Part shown: piece after piece, positions 36,241 through 48,514 of the stretch
Layout: each line of letters opens with the position of its first letter
Numbering within the stretch: the first letter of the stretch is position 1
Assembly: GCA_964019695.1 (NCBI GenBank)
Contig: OZ026524.1
Coordinates: 19,151,509-19,215,508, forward strand
Length of the DNA: 64,000 bases
Direction of reading: 5' to 3'
Origin: Loripinus fragilis
Lineage: Eukaryota > Mollusca > Bivalvia > Lucinida > Lucinidae
Translations under genes and position numbers: made by a program
Notes under the pieces: model-generated
Told to the model about the DNA's origin: nothing
Database searches by the model: none
The model's input: the letters and a program-made list of their open reading frames with translations, nothing else

Positions 36241-36450
36241 TATGATGTTGTTGCGCGATGTCCCTTATTAGATAAGTTAAAGCGTCTGCCACTTATTCCA
36301 GAAATGGTCCCGCTTCGCTTAGATCCTTATCATTCCTTTAGAAATACTGGCAAAAATTTGGATTTCTTGGAAATTTTAGCACATACCGAAAGAAAATCTA
36401 TATTTTCATTTGAAACTTGGTGTAATTACATCTCAGATATTGTTGTCTAA
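36241..36450 (+). other. unidentified protein-like open stretch
   Basis: 69 codons open from just after a stop to TAA at 36,448-36,450 with balanced, globular-looking composition (CPLLDKLKRLPLIPEMVPLR near the start, FSFETWCNYISDIVV at the end). There is no in-frame Met at the start and no clear splice sites. It could be an exon relic or an unrecognised transposon piece; I cannot assign a family. Confidence 0.25.
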
Positions 36451-36989
36451 CTTGGGTGGAGTACTTTCGACATAAAAACAACAGCTAAACTTTTGGAATA
36501 TAACATTATGGCCATAGAAAAGGTGACCTAGGGCTTACCTTATTTTGGCCAGTTTATATTGAAAAAAAGAAATCAGCAGACGATAAAACAGCATGAAAAT
36601 TTACCCAGCGTGCAAAGATAAAAGTTAGATTCACACAAGTGAACTCTTTTAACCGAGAAACATGTCTTAGGGAGTTGAGACAATTAAAGATTCATTTTGG
36701 CCTGCTCTGCTATTAGAGACAAGTTAATGCAAGTTAATACAAGTTTACCTATTATAGTTAATACCAGGGAGCGCTGATTAGACTGTGCTTTCGAGTCAAT
36801 TTATAACTTTTTTTATCATTTATTTTTTTTTATTATTTTCACACAACGTGCAAAGATCACTACAAACACAATTACTCTATATAACATTGGTAAGAAAAGC
36901 ATTTGCATGTCTTAACAATTATTCTTGAATTTACCGTAACTTAGTGATGATATTGATTTGTACAAAACCTTTACACAAAGTGTAACAAT

Positions 36990-39900
36990 AACTTTTTTTT
37001 AAAAAAAAAGAAAAAAGAAAAAGTATAATCCCCCCGCCGACCACGTGCCCTTATGAATTATTCTATGTTAAGTTTGTCTAAAACTTTTCCCATTTATATT
37101 CAAAATAAGCAAGCTTGTCATTAAGCAAAGCTATCTCTTGTTCTATCTTAATTCTGTTAGACAGGTAGTACTTGAAAACATGCATGTTTGGCACTTTTTT
37201 TATTTTTTTTATTTTGAAAAATAAAATATTTTGCCAAAATATTATAAAGTTTATCACTATGGCATCACATTTAGGTTTTGATAGGCAAATTCTAAAAGTT
37301 ATTGCTTTTACTGTTATGTTTATATTACTGTCACACACTCGCAGAAGATCTGCCACTGATGTCCAAAACTGTTGTACATATGCACATTCCCAGAACAGAT
37401 GTGAAACAGTTTCTATCTCCATACTATAAATTCGCAAAGAGCTGAACCAACAATATTGCATTTTGTTAAGAACTGGTTAGTTGGTACAATACGCATTATA
37501 TATTTATACTGGAAATTGCGCAATTTAATACCATTCGTTTACTTAAAAACGGTTAGGTAAATATTTTTCCATTGGAGCGTTTCATCTGAAAATTGTTCAT
37601 TCCACTTGATCTCTGTCTTACTTACAGCACCTTGACTACATCTCATAAAGTTATTTGTTTAAGTAAGTTAGATTCCATAGGAACAATTTGGATTTCATGT
37701 TTAAGTTTATATTTCAAGTCTTTTGGGATACTGTTTATAAGACTCATGTATCTCAAGAACTCAGTAGCTGGTAGATTGAACTTCTCTTGCAATTTATAAA
37801 AAGAGTAGTATCTTTGGTTTTGTTGGTCATAAATATCTTTTATGTGCTTAATAACTAACTGAAACCATTCTTTGTAGAAAATCGTGTTTTCGCAAACGCG
37901 AATGTTGGAATTGTTCCAAATGATTTCATTGTGATAATTTGATATAACTTTTTTGTTGGCAAATTTTGACCATGCTAGTGGTAAATCTCTAAGAAAAGTT
38001 TTTTTATTGAAATGTTTAATAATGTCAGCTTCTCTGAAATTGCATTCAAATAAAATGTTTCCACCAAATTGTTCAAAAAACGTTTTCATATAGATGTTTC
38101 AGTAGACTATTGCTTTCTGTTTGCAGTATACGTTTTACCCAACTTATTTTTAGAGACCATATGAATTGTTTCTATATCAATCATTCTGAGCCCTCCTTTG
38201 TCATAATCAGATGTTCATATTTCCCGCTTAATTTTATCTGGTTTGTCATCCCATATAAAATCATACATCATTTTTTCTATACATTTGATAGTTTCCTTTG
38301 GCGGATTTGGCAGGGATGTTAAGGGATATATGAGTTTTGGGAGTGCATATGATTTTATTACAACAATCTTGCCCATCAGTGACAGTTTCCTGTGACGCCA
38401 TTGCATTAAACACTTTTCAAATTCTATAATTTTTGGTTCTAAGTTTGACGATAATGAATTGCCCCTGTTTGTTTTAAAAACATTCCTAGACAACTTGCTT
38501 TGTTTGTGTTCCAAGAGAACTTTGTATGTTTCATTAATTCAGTAGTTTTTGATGTTAGATACCCTATGCTTAGAACTTGGCACTTTTTTTGCATTTTAAC
38601 TTGAGCCCGGAAATGTTTGTAAATTTATCCAGTATTCTTATCAAGTTATCAAAAGATTTGGTTGATCCATCCAATATAAAGGATGCATCATCTGCAAAAA
38701 GAGATGTTTTATTTTCGTTTCCTTCTATGTATATACCTTTTATATCTGGGCTCTTTCTGGCTTGATTTGATAGTAGTTCAATGCAAATAATAAATAAGTA
38801 TGGGGACAAGGGGCAGCCCTGTCTCACACCACGCCATATGTGGAAAAATCAGAATGGTGACCATTGTTTGTAACACAGCTTTTAGCGTTCTTGTACAATA
38901 ACTTGACCCAATTTACTAGATCATTTTTAAGATTAAAATGCCTTAGACATTTAAACATATATTCGTGATTAATACTGTCAAAAGCTTTTTCAAATTCTGA
39001 AAAGAATATCATTTCAGGTAAGTTGTTTTCATCAGTAATGTCTATTGTCTCTAAAATTAACCTTATGTTTTCACCCATATATATATAGCGTCCTTTCATA
39101 AATCCTGTTAGTGTTTCATGTATTAACGTTGGTAAAACTTTTTTAATTCTATTTGCGATGGCTTATGCTGTTATTTTGTATTCAACGTTTAGTAAGCTTA
39201 TTGGCCTCCAGTTTTCTAAAAGTAGGTTGTCTTTTCCATTTTTTGGCAAAAGTGTAATAATACTTTGTTTTTGTAATTCTGTAAGTTCTCCATTTTGAAA
39301 GGAAAAATTGATAGACTTTATATAATATTCCTTAATGTCATTCCAAAATATTTTATAAAACTCTGTAGTTATACCATCTGAGCCTGCACTTTTTTGGTTT
39401 TTCATATCCTTCAAGGCTGTTTTGCATTCAAGATCAGTTATATGCCCTTCACAACTATTTTGTTCGTTTTCTTTAACTTAGGTATGAGTTGTCGAAAAAA
39501 AATATGTCTGATTCTATTTGCTCTATTTTTGAACATAATTGTTCATAATACTTCTTTTGCTCTAACGAAATGTTTCTTTGATTTGTGACTACAGTGTTAT
39601 TAATGTTCAATCTTGTTATTGCTTTGGCCTCAGACTTTTTTTTTTCTAAACCGGCAAAGTATTTGTTATTTTTTTCATTATGCTCAATTATTTGTGCTTT
39701 TGAACGTGTTATATAGTCATTTAATCTATTTTCCAAAATTTTGTTTGATTCATTTCGTTTACTATCTAAATTTGATTTTATTCTATCATGCAACTCTGAA
39801 TCATCTGCGTTACTTAATTCTCTTTCTAGTTGCTCAATGTCTTTGGTGTATTTTATTTCATTTTTAAGGTTTTCTTTCTTTTTTAATGACGCATATTTAA

Positions 39901-40795
39901 TTTTCTCGTTTCTTACAGTCCTTTTTTAATTTCCCATAGTGTATTTGGGTTTGCATCCTTATTAATTGTTGCTATTTCTTTAATGCTTTCTTAAGTAGTT
40001 TGTTGATATTCATGATCTAATATTAAGCTATTATTTAATTTGAAATAACCTGGACCTCTTTCGTAAGAGTTGATGTCTATAGTGAGTTTGACAATACTAT
40101 GATCTGATTTATAGCTAAAACTATGTTCACAAGATACTACAGTATTAGCAATATTTTTTGAAATTAAAAAAATCAAGTCTACAGAAAATTGGAGGTTTAT
40201 GTGATGAGTGCCATGTAAAATGTTTTAGAGTTGGGTGTTTGTCTATCCAAATGTCTGTTAAGTCATGTGTATTTAGTATATTAGTTATCTTTTGTCTACA
40301 ACGTTTATGTGTATCGAGTTTACCATTTTTTTTGTCTAGATGTATATCTAGAACAGTATTGAAATCTCCCCCAATTATAAAAGTTTTGTCCTCGTGTGTG
40401 CTAATGTATACATGTAATTCAAGGATTTCGAATATATCAATCTCATCTTTATTGGGACCATATATGTTAAGGATTGTTACTAACTTTTCTTGTATCTTTA
40501 TTTCAAGTGCCTGTAACCGTCCACTAACTAGTTCTATGTGATCAAGTATCTCACACGAAAGATTAGGATTTAATAGTATGCCTACCCCTTCACAGTAATT
40601 TTACCACTGAAGAAACAATACTTGCCCCATTTCCATTCCCACAGTTCGCGATTTTCTTCTACTGAATGAGTTTCATGGAGTAAACATATATCATTTTCTT
40701 TATCTTTAAGCCATGCAAATATCTGTTCTCTTTTATTAGCACTGCCTATACTTCTTACGTTATACGAGCATAACTTGATGCTCATTAATTAAAGT
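36990..40795 (-). pseudogene. decayed L1/Tx1-type LINE, ORF2 (endonuclease + reverse transcriptase)
   Basis: Minus-strand pieces line up over ~3.8 kb as one non-LTR ORF2. 40,785 downwards encodes the endonuclease start (KLCSYNVRSIGSANKREQIF). Near 40,360 is IIGGDFNTVLD, with the catalytic DFN. 39,414-39,163 has SAGSDGITTEFYKIFW and LLENWRPISLLN. Near 39,000 is FEKAFDSINHEYMF. 38,827 has RQGCPLSPYLFIICIELLS, then LFADDASFIL with the catalytic DD. Downstream is a thumb/connection region, and 37,461-37,078 ends with an LFWECAYVQQFW zinc-knuckle-like segment. There are at least six frameshifts or stops, so it is dead. ORF1 is missing; the element is 5'-truncated near 40,795. An A/T-only tract at 36,990-37,022 marks the 3' end. 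The motif wording points to the Tx1 branch of L1. Confidence 0.85.
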
Positions 40796-42276
40796 ATGAG
40801 TAACTGGCAAACAGTTGGGTTGTGGTCGATGGAAGAAAAAAGAATAACATACATATACATAAACCCACATGTATATATATATATGTAGAAAAAAAAGGAA
40901 CTTACCAGATGAAAAAGGCATGTAAGCCTTGTATAATGAAGGTCGAGTCATTGGGCGAAAATGCATGCTCCTTTCTATACTTATGCTCTAATAGGGCCTG
41001 GATAGGGATCTCAAAGTTGGCAGTCATGAAAATTTTAGCTATTCGATCGTTTTTGATAAAATATTAACCTAATCAATTAAATTCATATGTTAATCAGTAT
41101 ATGGATTTTACGTCGATAGCTTCTCATGCAATTTGGATTGTGTTTGCTCGTTAATCAAAGCGTTTTTGGTCCTCTTTTCTTTTTGGCGGAAAAACTATTA
41201 AACTTTATGCCAAATAATTCTAAATGTTGTTTGCGGGCTAAGCATTTCTAATCTATATAAAATAAGGTCGAAAATTTAATAACCGGTGTCCCCTATTCCA
41301 CGCCCTTCTCTAAAAATAGTCAATAATAGGAAGTTATATAACAAGTACATTTTACTGATGTCGCAGTTGAGTCTCACTTTCTCTGATATGCCTATCTGGG
41401 ACACATTGTTTTGGCACACGTAAAAGTATGTTTATTATAAATATGAGATTCTGGGTGATTGTTCGGAATCAGAACGCCACACCCAAGACCCCCATATGTA
41501 TTTCAATTGAAAAGGAAGAGCGTGAATGACCAGATTAAACATTTGCATTTTCACAATTTCATTTCATATAAGATGCGATTACTTATGCGAGACTTTCATA
41601 ATGCAACCTGTGATCAGTTTGGTTTGACTCACTTACAACATAAGGTGGGATCCATAATACACCGGCCCACACTTCCAACGCAAAATGTTCCAGAAATGTA
41701 CTTTTAGTTAATATACGCGTTTTAATTTGATAAAATTGCGTTGCAATGGATGAAACAATATATGCAATATTAAAGGTTCTGTTTAATTTTGCGTTAGAAG
41801 TGTGGTTCAGTATAGTAAGATTACACCCAGCAGCCAAGGTTCAGTCGAGCCTGTGCGTCAATGCAGACTCGCCTGAACTTTCGCTTGTCCCGCGCATAAA
41901 AAATGGGTGTCAAAGTGTTTTTTAAGAAATATTTGAGGCTTGAGCCCCATTAATTAGCTATGTGCTTTTAAAGCGGTATAGTTCGGTTCAGAACTAAGGG
42001 CCCAGTTGGTCCGGCATCTAGTCTCTATGGTGGTAAGTGGCGATCCAGGCGAGACAGCTTAACGTACCTTCGTTCCTCACAGAAAGAACTATGCGGATCA
42101 AATAAAAAAAACGCCTCGCATATACAATAAGTTCCATTGCCTTGCGGACAGACCCCAATAATGTAGAAAATAAACATAAATGTACAACAAAAAAACAAAC
42201 TATTTAGTGGCAGCGGGGCTGACACAGGATTTGGTGCAAACTTTCATTTTTTTTAATCCATGCTCTATGTAAGAAT
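40796..42276. other. no gene recognised
   Basis: AT-rich; a short (TA)n at 40,872-40,884. Small frames only. Confidence 0.4.
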
Positions 42277-42369
42277 TATACCATGGCTTTTCACCTGTAC
42301 GTGAAGATAATCCACGAGCTTTAGCCAGAGGGCTATCCCACGTACAGGCGGACATACACGGTATAACTA
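42277..42369. mobile_element. short hairpin element
   Basis: 'ttataccatggcttttcacc' plus 'tgtacgtgaagataatcc' pairs with 'ctatcccacgtacaggcgg' plus 'acatacacggtataa'. Imperfect ~37-base arms around a ~18-base centre. Confidence 0.55.
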
Positions 42370-42429
42370 TTTTATACCGCCTACCTCAAGTTGGTCTTGT
42401 AAGAAAGTATTTAAAGTGCAAGTTTACAC

Positions 42430-42760
42430 CAGAGTGGGCGGCAGCCCAACTGCCAACCATTTTGGCTATTTTTTTTTCCCATGTGTATTTAGTATCGTTG
42501 TTGAAATGGACCTCGTCGCGGGAAAACCAGTCCTCGGGGTTTCCGACAAAGCGAGCCCCAAACCAGCGTCCCCCCAGCTAGAAAAATGGAACCTCGCCTG
42601 TAGCAAGCTTAGATATGGTTCTTTACAAAACGCGAATAACAAAGGCGCCGACCTGACTGCGCGGATGAGCAGGCCGATCTGCGCCCCTGCCATTCGCATA
42701 CCCCCGAAGACAGGTTTTCTCGCGCCGTGGCCCATATAATAGTGTGCAGTTCGTTACACC
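42430..42760 (+). repeat. dispersed repeat with an open frame
   Basis: GC-richer than its surroundings and open on both strands. A related fragment lies at 53,440-53,475 ('gcgcggatgcgtcggctggt', 'cgcaaacccc'), so it is interspersed. The 107-codon frame (containing EMDLVAGKPVLGVSD) has wording I have seen as repeat-derived predictions in mollusc and coral genomes. I do not treat it as a gene. Confidence 0.5.
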
Positions 42761-42971
42761 TGCACTACTGTCCTGCCAGCCAAGAGCGACAGTGAGGTCA
42801 TGCCTTGTTTACAAAGTTATCAGGGATTTATAATCGATATATAGTCTGCCAAAATTGACCTTAGACTGATTAATTTTCGCCAAAATCTTCGTGATATTCG
42901 TGCGTTTTCGTGGAGTACCTTGGTCACGATTTTACAGAGAATATGAAGATAATGTCAATTCGGTAATCCAA

Positions 42972-43085
42972 ATGGTCTGATAGCCTAGTGGTTAGCTGAC
43001 TACTTACAAATCAAGCATACCTGGATCGAAACTTGGAAGGAACCTTTTTTTATATATAATTGTCAAATTGCTTTCTTTTTTTTAG
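42972..43085 (+). repeat. tRNA-like SINE head with T-rich tail
   Basis: Box A 'atagcctagtggttagc' and a degenerate box B 'ggatcgaaactt', followed by 'aaccttttttta...ctttcttttttt'. Confidence 0.55.
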
Positions 43086-43499
43086 TATTTTAAATTTTGT
43101 TCGTATATTTTACATCATTATGAGCTTTACATCTTTCATTTGTATTTAGAAGCTTTTGTATTCATTATTCCCCAAGTTCCAAAGTTTCTCACTCTTGCCT
43201 TGTCAGCTGATATCATTTGCAAATGGTTTGGACCGAGTTCAGAACCAACAAAGCGTCGGTTTTGACCTGGATACAGTCCATTTGACACTCTGATAGTGTT
43301 CCTGTAAGAATCTTTGAAAAAGTTCATTATGATTAAAAGTCAGCAGATGATAACAAAAGTCTCAAAAATATTCAGCGTCCAAAGAGTGAATCACATGAAG
43401 GCTTATTGAAAGTATACACGGTGCTACGTTTATATTTGTTACATGAACGCATGCCAAATTCAAATAAATGTATCCAGTTGTGCACAAAATCAAGAATAA

Positions 43500-43625
43500 A
43501 GACAAAGAAACTAGCAAATCGAAAAAAAAATGAACAAAAGAAAAATACTTAAATGCTACTGGACTCGCACCCACATCTTTTGAGTGCTAAAACGCCGACT
43601 ATCCAATAGGCTATCGGGGAATTTT
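43500..43625 (-). repeat. tRNA-like SINE head with T-rich tail
   Basis: On the minus strand: 'gatagcctattggatag' (box A), 'gggtgcgagtcca' (box B), then 'tatttttcttttgttcattt'. Confidence 0.6.
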
Positions 43626-44221
43626 CATTCAGTGCATTCAGATTAGTAGTTGTACAACAGTCTAAAGCGCACTTTTTACAAGGATTCACGAAGACTGAGT
43701 AAAAGGTCATTGAATATTCATATGTCTCGGGTCAATACGCACGTGATTAATCGGATCGCGTTAGCTCAATTGAAGTGTACATGTTAATGTTTTACTTAAC
43801 AATTGTAAACAAAACCTTACGTCACTCTCGGAAGCACAACAGTAATACCTCTTCGAAATGGTGGAGGTTTGCATTTGTTCAAAAACTTCAAGGGAAGTAA
43901 GGGTGTAGCATTCGAACAAAATTTGGACAGTTGAGTCCCTTTTAGACAGACTTAGCGAAACGAAATGTAAGTCCGTCTCGGGAATTTGTGTAAGCGAACA
44001 GTGAAGGTTTCCGGCGAGACTGTACTAATGCACAGTCTCACAGGATCCCTCAGAGTTCCCTTATGCGGTGTGCATTAGATATTTTTTAAAAAAAAGTACA
44101 ATAAAGATGTGTGTAACTTTTTGACCAGAGAATATGACATATATTTTGTAAATTCTTTGGTAAATGTATGTTAATAAATGCAAACACAGCGTTTCCTTGA
44201 GCCCTTTCGAGGACTAAGTCA

Positions 44222-44288
44222 AACAGTGTAGACCCAGATCAGACAGCGAATTTTGAGGTGCCTGATCTGGGTCTTCACTGTTTGCTTA
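44222..44288. repeat. hairpin
   Basis: 'aaacagtgtagacccagatc' pairs with 'gatctgggtcttcactgttt' around ~25 bases. The end of this motif is familiar as a bivalve interspersed repeat. Confidence 0.6.
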
Positions 44289-44616
44289 CATAAGTTTCTA
44301 TTAAAGTTTGACAAAATGAGAAAACACTACCAAGATTCCTAATATTGGAAGGTTTTTTTCTTATTGATGTACATGTAGTTCATTTGGCCCGAATAGGTTA
44401 ATCCATTTAAGAGTATTTGAACGAGTCGAAACCCTGAGGAGGCTTGTTTTTCCAGCTGTGTTACCAGTCAGGCGGCAATTGCAAAAAGAAACACCTACAG
44501 CAACACCCGTCCCAAGCGGCCACCCAAAAGGAACAAAAATACTGGTTATCGCTTAATGCAGGTCAAAAGTATTGCAGAATGCTCCGATGGGAGCACCCTG
44601 AAACACTTCAATCCTC

Positions 44617-45366
44617 ATTTAAGGACATATGCTACTAAATACTTCCCATATTGAAATATTTTCAATACTTTGCATACAGTTTGTTTTATGCATGGGCTAT
44701 CCATTTATGAAATAAAAAGGATATGTCACCGTGCTTATTTTTTCAGAATCACATATTGAAGTTTACAGCATTTGACCAATTTTCTAGAAATATAAAATAA
44801 TAACACTAGTCCTAATTATCGAGCTAAAACGGTTGTAATCTTCAGCCAGCTTCTTTCTTTTAACTTAAATTACTGCCCATGACCTCAAACTTTTAAGAAA
44901 ATGTGCATGTTTACTTGTTATCCCATGCTGTGACAAGATACTGCATGATATATTTTGGCAATTCGTCGAAAAAATGGAATTTGTTTTTAGAATAAATCAT
45001 GTATTAAAAAATCTGATATTGAAAATCTTGAAAATTTATATTTAATTCATGGACTATTATAATACCTTTCAGAAAAAAGAATAAAAATCTGGGGTCACCG
45101 ACCTAATTCTCTTTCTAGAGGGCCAAATTTAACCCCACCCCCCATGGGTTTCATGCGTAATTCAATATAAAAAGTTCGGGGATGACCATTTCAGTCGTTT
45201 TGATGATGCCATTTTACTAGTATATGAAGTAATTTAGCATTAAAATGTTAAAAAAGAAAGAAAAAACACACTGAAAATATGTGCGCATCCGGGAATCGAT
45301 CCTGGTCCTCTGGCTTTGTAGCCAGACACGCTAACCACTTGGAAATAGCCGCATATGTCTTTAAGC
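44617..45366 (+). mobile_element. TTAA-flanked element, left member of an inverted pair
   Basis: Starts [TTAA]GGACATATGCTACTAAA and ends GGCTATTTCC-type text in reverse ('ggaaatagccgcatatgtct' then TTAA). The two ends share (A/G)GACATATGC, a short terminal inverted repeat. The interior carries a minus-strand tRNA-like segment (45,283-45,340). The whole unit is repeated in inverted orientation at 45,793-46,866. TTAA targets are typical of piggyBac-like elements, but the ends do not start CCC; class open. Confidence 0.7.
45283..45340 (-). repeat. tRNA-like segment inside the left element
   Basis: Minus strand: 'gtggttagcgtgtctggcta' (box A side), anticodon stem tctgg/ccaga with loop ctacaaa, box B 'aggatcgattccc'. 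The first ~15 bases of a tRNA (present in the right element) are missing here. Confidence 0.55.
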
Positions 45367-45792
45367 TACCATCTGCCAATAAGACCTTTATTTCATCCAC
45401 CCTGAGTGAGCGCTCAAGACAGGTCTTACAGTTCACTCTTTGCGAATGCCTGGTTTCAAATAAATTTAGTTGGAACCGTACCAAGTAAAAAGAACATTTG
45501 CCATATTCAGTTTTTAAGCACAATTCCTCCGAAGCCCTTTAGGATTTACTAGCAAAGTTTTAAGGAGAGCAAGAATATAATCTTGAAATACTGTTGGGCC
45601 TAGATAAGCGGCAGACAGAGAAATGGCGTTTTGATATAAATATACAATTAACATGTGATTTTTCATATCTGTACGGACTTATCAGGGGTCAATCCTGGCT
45701 TTGTACTCCACTATTTCAAAAATGAGAAGTGGCTGTGTAGACTCGACTCAGGAATAAGTAACTTGTACTCAGTCCACTTCACACTTTGTTAA
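45367..45792. other. spacer between inverted elements
   Basis: About 425 bp of unique-looking DNA between the two inner TTAA sites. Nothing coding. Confidence 0.5.
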
Positions 45793-46866
45793 AGACATAT
45801 GCGGCTATTTCCAATGCGCACCTTTTCCGCGTCTGCAAACGGGGAAAGTTGTCTGGGACCTGTCTTTCGACCCTTATCGGATTCGGATCAACACAGCTTC
45901 CGATATTCTTATGTCATATCGGTGTTCCGACATTTTTTTCACAAAATAACTAATTAAAGTGTGTTCGAAATATCTATTGACATCTTTTCAGAACTGATCG
46001 TCTCAGCACTAAAGACAGATAGATGTAGCTCAGTCGAAATCAAACGACGTACACAATAACCCTGGTTACGAATACGATAGTGGCCGAGTCTATACTATTT
46101 GTATGGTTATTTCAAGCGGCGCACGACCTGATCTCTTGGCCTAGTGGTTAGCGTGTCTGGCTACAAAGCCAGAGGACCGGGATCGATTCCCGGATGTGCA
46201 CATATTTTCAGTGTGTTTTTTCTTTCTTTTTTAACATTTTAATGCTAAATTACTTCATATACTAGTAAAATGGCATCATCAAAACGACCGAAATGGTCAT
46301 CCCCGAACTTTTTATATTGAATTACGCATGAAACCTATGGGGGTGGGGTTAAATTTGGCCCTCTAGAAAGAGAATTAGTTCGGTGACCCCAGATTTTTAT
46401 TCTTTTTTCTGAAAGGTATTATAATAGTCCATGAATTAAAAATAAATTTTCAAGATTTTCAATATCAGATTTTTTAATACATGATTTATTCTAAAAACAA
46501 ATTCCATTTTTTCGACGAATTGCCAAAATATATCATGCAGTATCTTGTCACAGCATGGGATAACAAGTAAACATGCACATTTTCTTAAAAGTTTGAGGTC
46601 ATGGGCAGTAATTTAAGTTAAAAGAAAGAAGCTGGCTGAAGATTACAACCGTTTTAGCTCGATAATTAGGACTAGTGTTATTATTTTATATTTCTAGAAA
46701 ATTGGTCAAATGCTGTAAACTTCAATATGTGATTCTGAAAAAAATAAGCACGGTGACATATCCTTTTTATTTCATAAATGGATAGCCCATGCATAAAACA
46801 AACTGTATGCAAAGTATTGAAAATATTTCAATATGGGAAGTATTTAGTAGCATATGTCCTTAATTC
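45793..46866 (-). mobile_element. TTAA-flanked element, right member of the inverted pair, longer
   Basis: Inverted copy of 44,617-45,366 with only scattered differences over ~720 bp of paired arm. It has ~320 extra bases (about 45,817-46,138) between 'ggctatttccaa' and 'gtggttagcgtgtctgg'. The extra piece is edged by similar words (atttccaatgcgcac / atttcaagcggcgcac), so the left member most likely lost it by recombination. Confidence 0.7.
46128..46200 (+). repeat. complete tRNA-like sequence inside the right element
   Basis: Box A 'ttggcctagtggttagc', anticodon stem tctgg/ccaga with loop ctacaaa (anticodon ACA), box B 'gggatcgattccc', then 'tgtgcacatattttcagtgt' and a T-rich run. Stem pairing is good in the anticodon and T arms; the acceptor stem is poor. 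A SINE-type pol III head rather than a tRNA gene. Confidence 0.6.
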
Positions 46867-47884
46867 TACCATGGCTTTAGGCCGCTTGACAAGTCTCCAG
46901 ATAATTGGTCAATTTACTTATTTCTCGTAGAACATTCATTCAAAAACAAACAAACAACAACATCACAATGAGAAGTAGAATTGTTTAAAGCGAAGAGATG
47001 GTTCCTTTGGTAGCCGAACCACATACCGAAACTATTGTTAAGCAAAACATTGCTGTAGTATTACAGTAAGGTCTTTTTTGTTGATCTGGACCTACGGAGT
47101 GTTTGGTCATGTTAGATAATTCACGTGGCGTGACGCTTGATTGACTATGATAGTTATACTGCCCATAAAATGTAATAACTTATGTCGCACAGTAGCTTTC
47201 ATACCTATATAGCACTTTATTCTGAAACTGAGTCCATTTATAACTTAGAAAAGGTTGTGAGTATACTCTTTTAACTTGTATTAGGGGGGGGGGGTCTGCT
47301 ACAATTAATGGCTCGATCCAGCCTCCTCAGCTACAGAGACAAGACGCAAACATTCAAAACATAATTGACTATTATAGCGTTAGCAGAGAGCGAATAGCAA
47401 ATGCACTTTGGAGGTCAGAACAGATCAGATCAGTATGCGGTAATACAAACTTTAAGTCTGATACATTTGTATAAGTTGACATTATATGGATTTTTTTTTC
47501 GCTGCGGCTACCAAAAAGGATGGTATACATTTCAATTGGCTGTCGTCGGCGGGCCGACGGTGACCCGTTTTTACATGTTAACTAGATACATGTACGCTTT
47601 CATACGCATTCAAGTCCTTTTTGTGAAGAATTCAATTTTATCTCTTCAACGGGAGATTTGGTATTATCAAATATGAATGTGCCAAAGCCTCTGTGAAACG
47701 CCCATATTGACATATTCAGTGTGGTTTTATTTCTAGATTTTGGTCTGAATCCTCATCAGCATATTTTTTAATGTATGAAAGGCGTGGATGCTATGTTGAG
47801 TCAGTGCCCTTGAGCATGCTCGTCACAGCCTTTGTTGCTCAATAATACCATTCGTATCAATGGCTCTTGCATGTTTTTCCTATG
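46867..47884. other. no gene recognised
   Basis: A poly-G run at about 47,285-47,294. The 91-codon frame at 47,401-47,676 is not family-like. 'cggcgggccgacggtgaccc' near 47,547 echoes the tandem unit in the 53-54 kb intron. Confidence 0.35.
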
Positions 47885-47975
47885 TTTTTGTCGAATTCCC
47901 ATGTGTGTTGTCCTGGGTCAGGTGTGGTACTTGATTGTATCGAGTCCTGATCGTTGCCTTCTTACTTCCTTTAAT
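47885..47975 (+). repeat. RT-family 3' tail end, plus orientation
   Basis: 'cctgggtcaggtgtggtact' and 'tgattgtatcgagtcctgat' are the reverse complement of the tail terminus. Only ~90 bp remain. Confidence 0.65.
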
Positions 47976-48132
47976 CTGTTCAAAAACTTATCGCTTTAAA
48001 CTTCATTTTTAAAATATTATTGAACATACATAGACCTAAGAAAAAGTTTAGCAATAATGAAAGTCCTTTTCGCAAAATTAAAAATGAGTCCTTTACGCGT
48101 AAAGGAGTCCTTAATGTATTTCAGCGTTATAC

Positions 48133-48157
48133 CTGTCGGTGAACTGTCTTGTTCCCC
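48133..48157. mobile_element. end of the GACAGTTCACCGACA element
   Basis: 'ctgtcggtgaactgtcttgt' followed by 'tcccc' matches the right terminus at 17,425-17,453. The partner end was not found within 1 kb, so this is a fragment or solo end. Confidence 0.5.
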
Positions 48158-48514
48158 TACACACGACAGTTATACTAAAAATATTTTTCGTTGCGGCTAG
48201 CGGTATAACGAATCGTTCGCACAAGTCCTTGAAGTTAATTTATGTAAAAAGACAACCAGCTAGAGGGTATCACTATTCCAAATTGAATGCTTGGGGTGTG
48301 AGCGCCGCAAGCAAAAACAAGTTGTTTTTCTCAGAAAAAAAACTGTTAAAAATATCATCGAGCAAAATTCACTTGTTGACATTTTACCTTGTTCAGATCA
48401 GTCCTCAAATACATAATCATACATGCAAAACAGTATCCAGTCCCCCACCCCCGCTAATCAACTCTTACATGTGCAAAAATATGGATATTTGAACCAGTGA
48501 CCTATATCTAACCC

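Noticed and set aside
37172..40541. Plus-strand frames over the LINE
   Set aside because: Antisense shadows of the minus-strand ORF2, Phe/Ser/Leu-rich as expected for antisense of Lys/Glu-rich coding.
42416..42739. 107-codon plus-strand frame as a conserved protein
   Set aside because: Open on both strands, embedded in a repeat with another fragment at 53,440; repeat-derived.
46128..46200. Functional tRNA with anticodon ACA
   Set aside because: Poor acceptor pairing, location inside a transposable element, and a T-rich SINE-like continuation.
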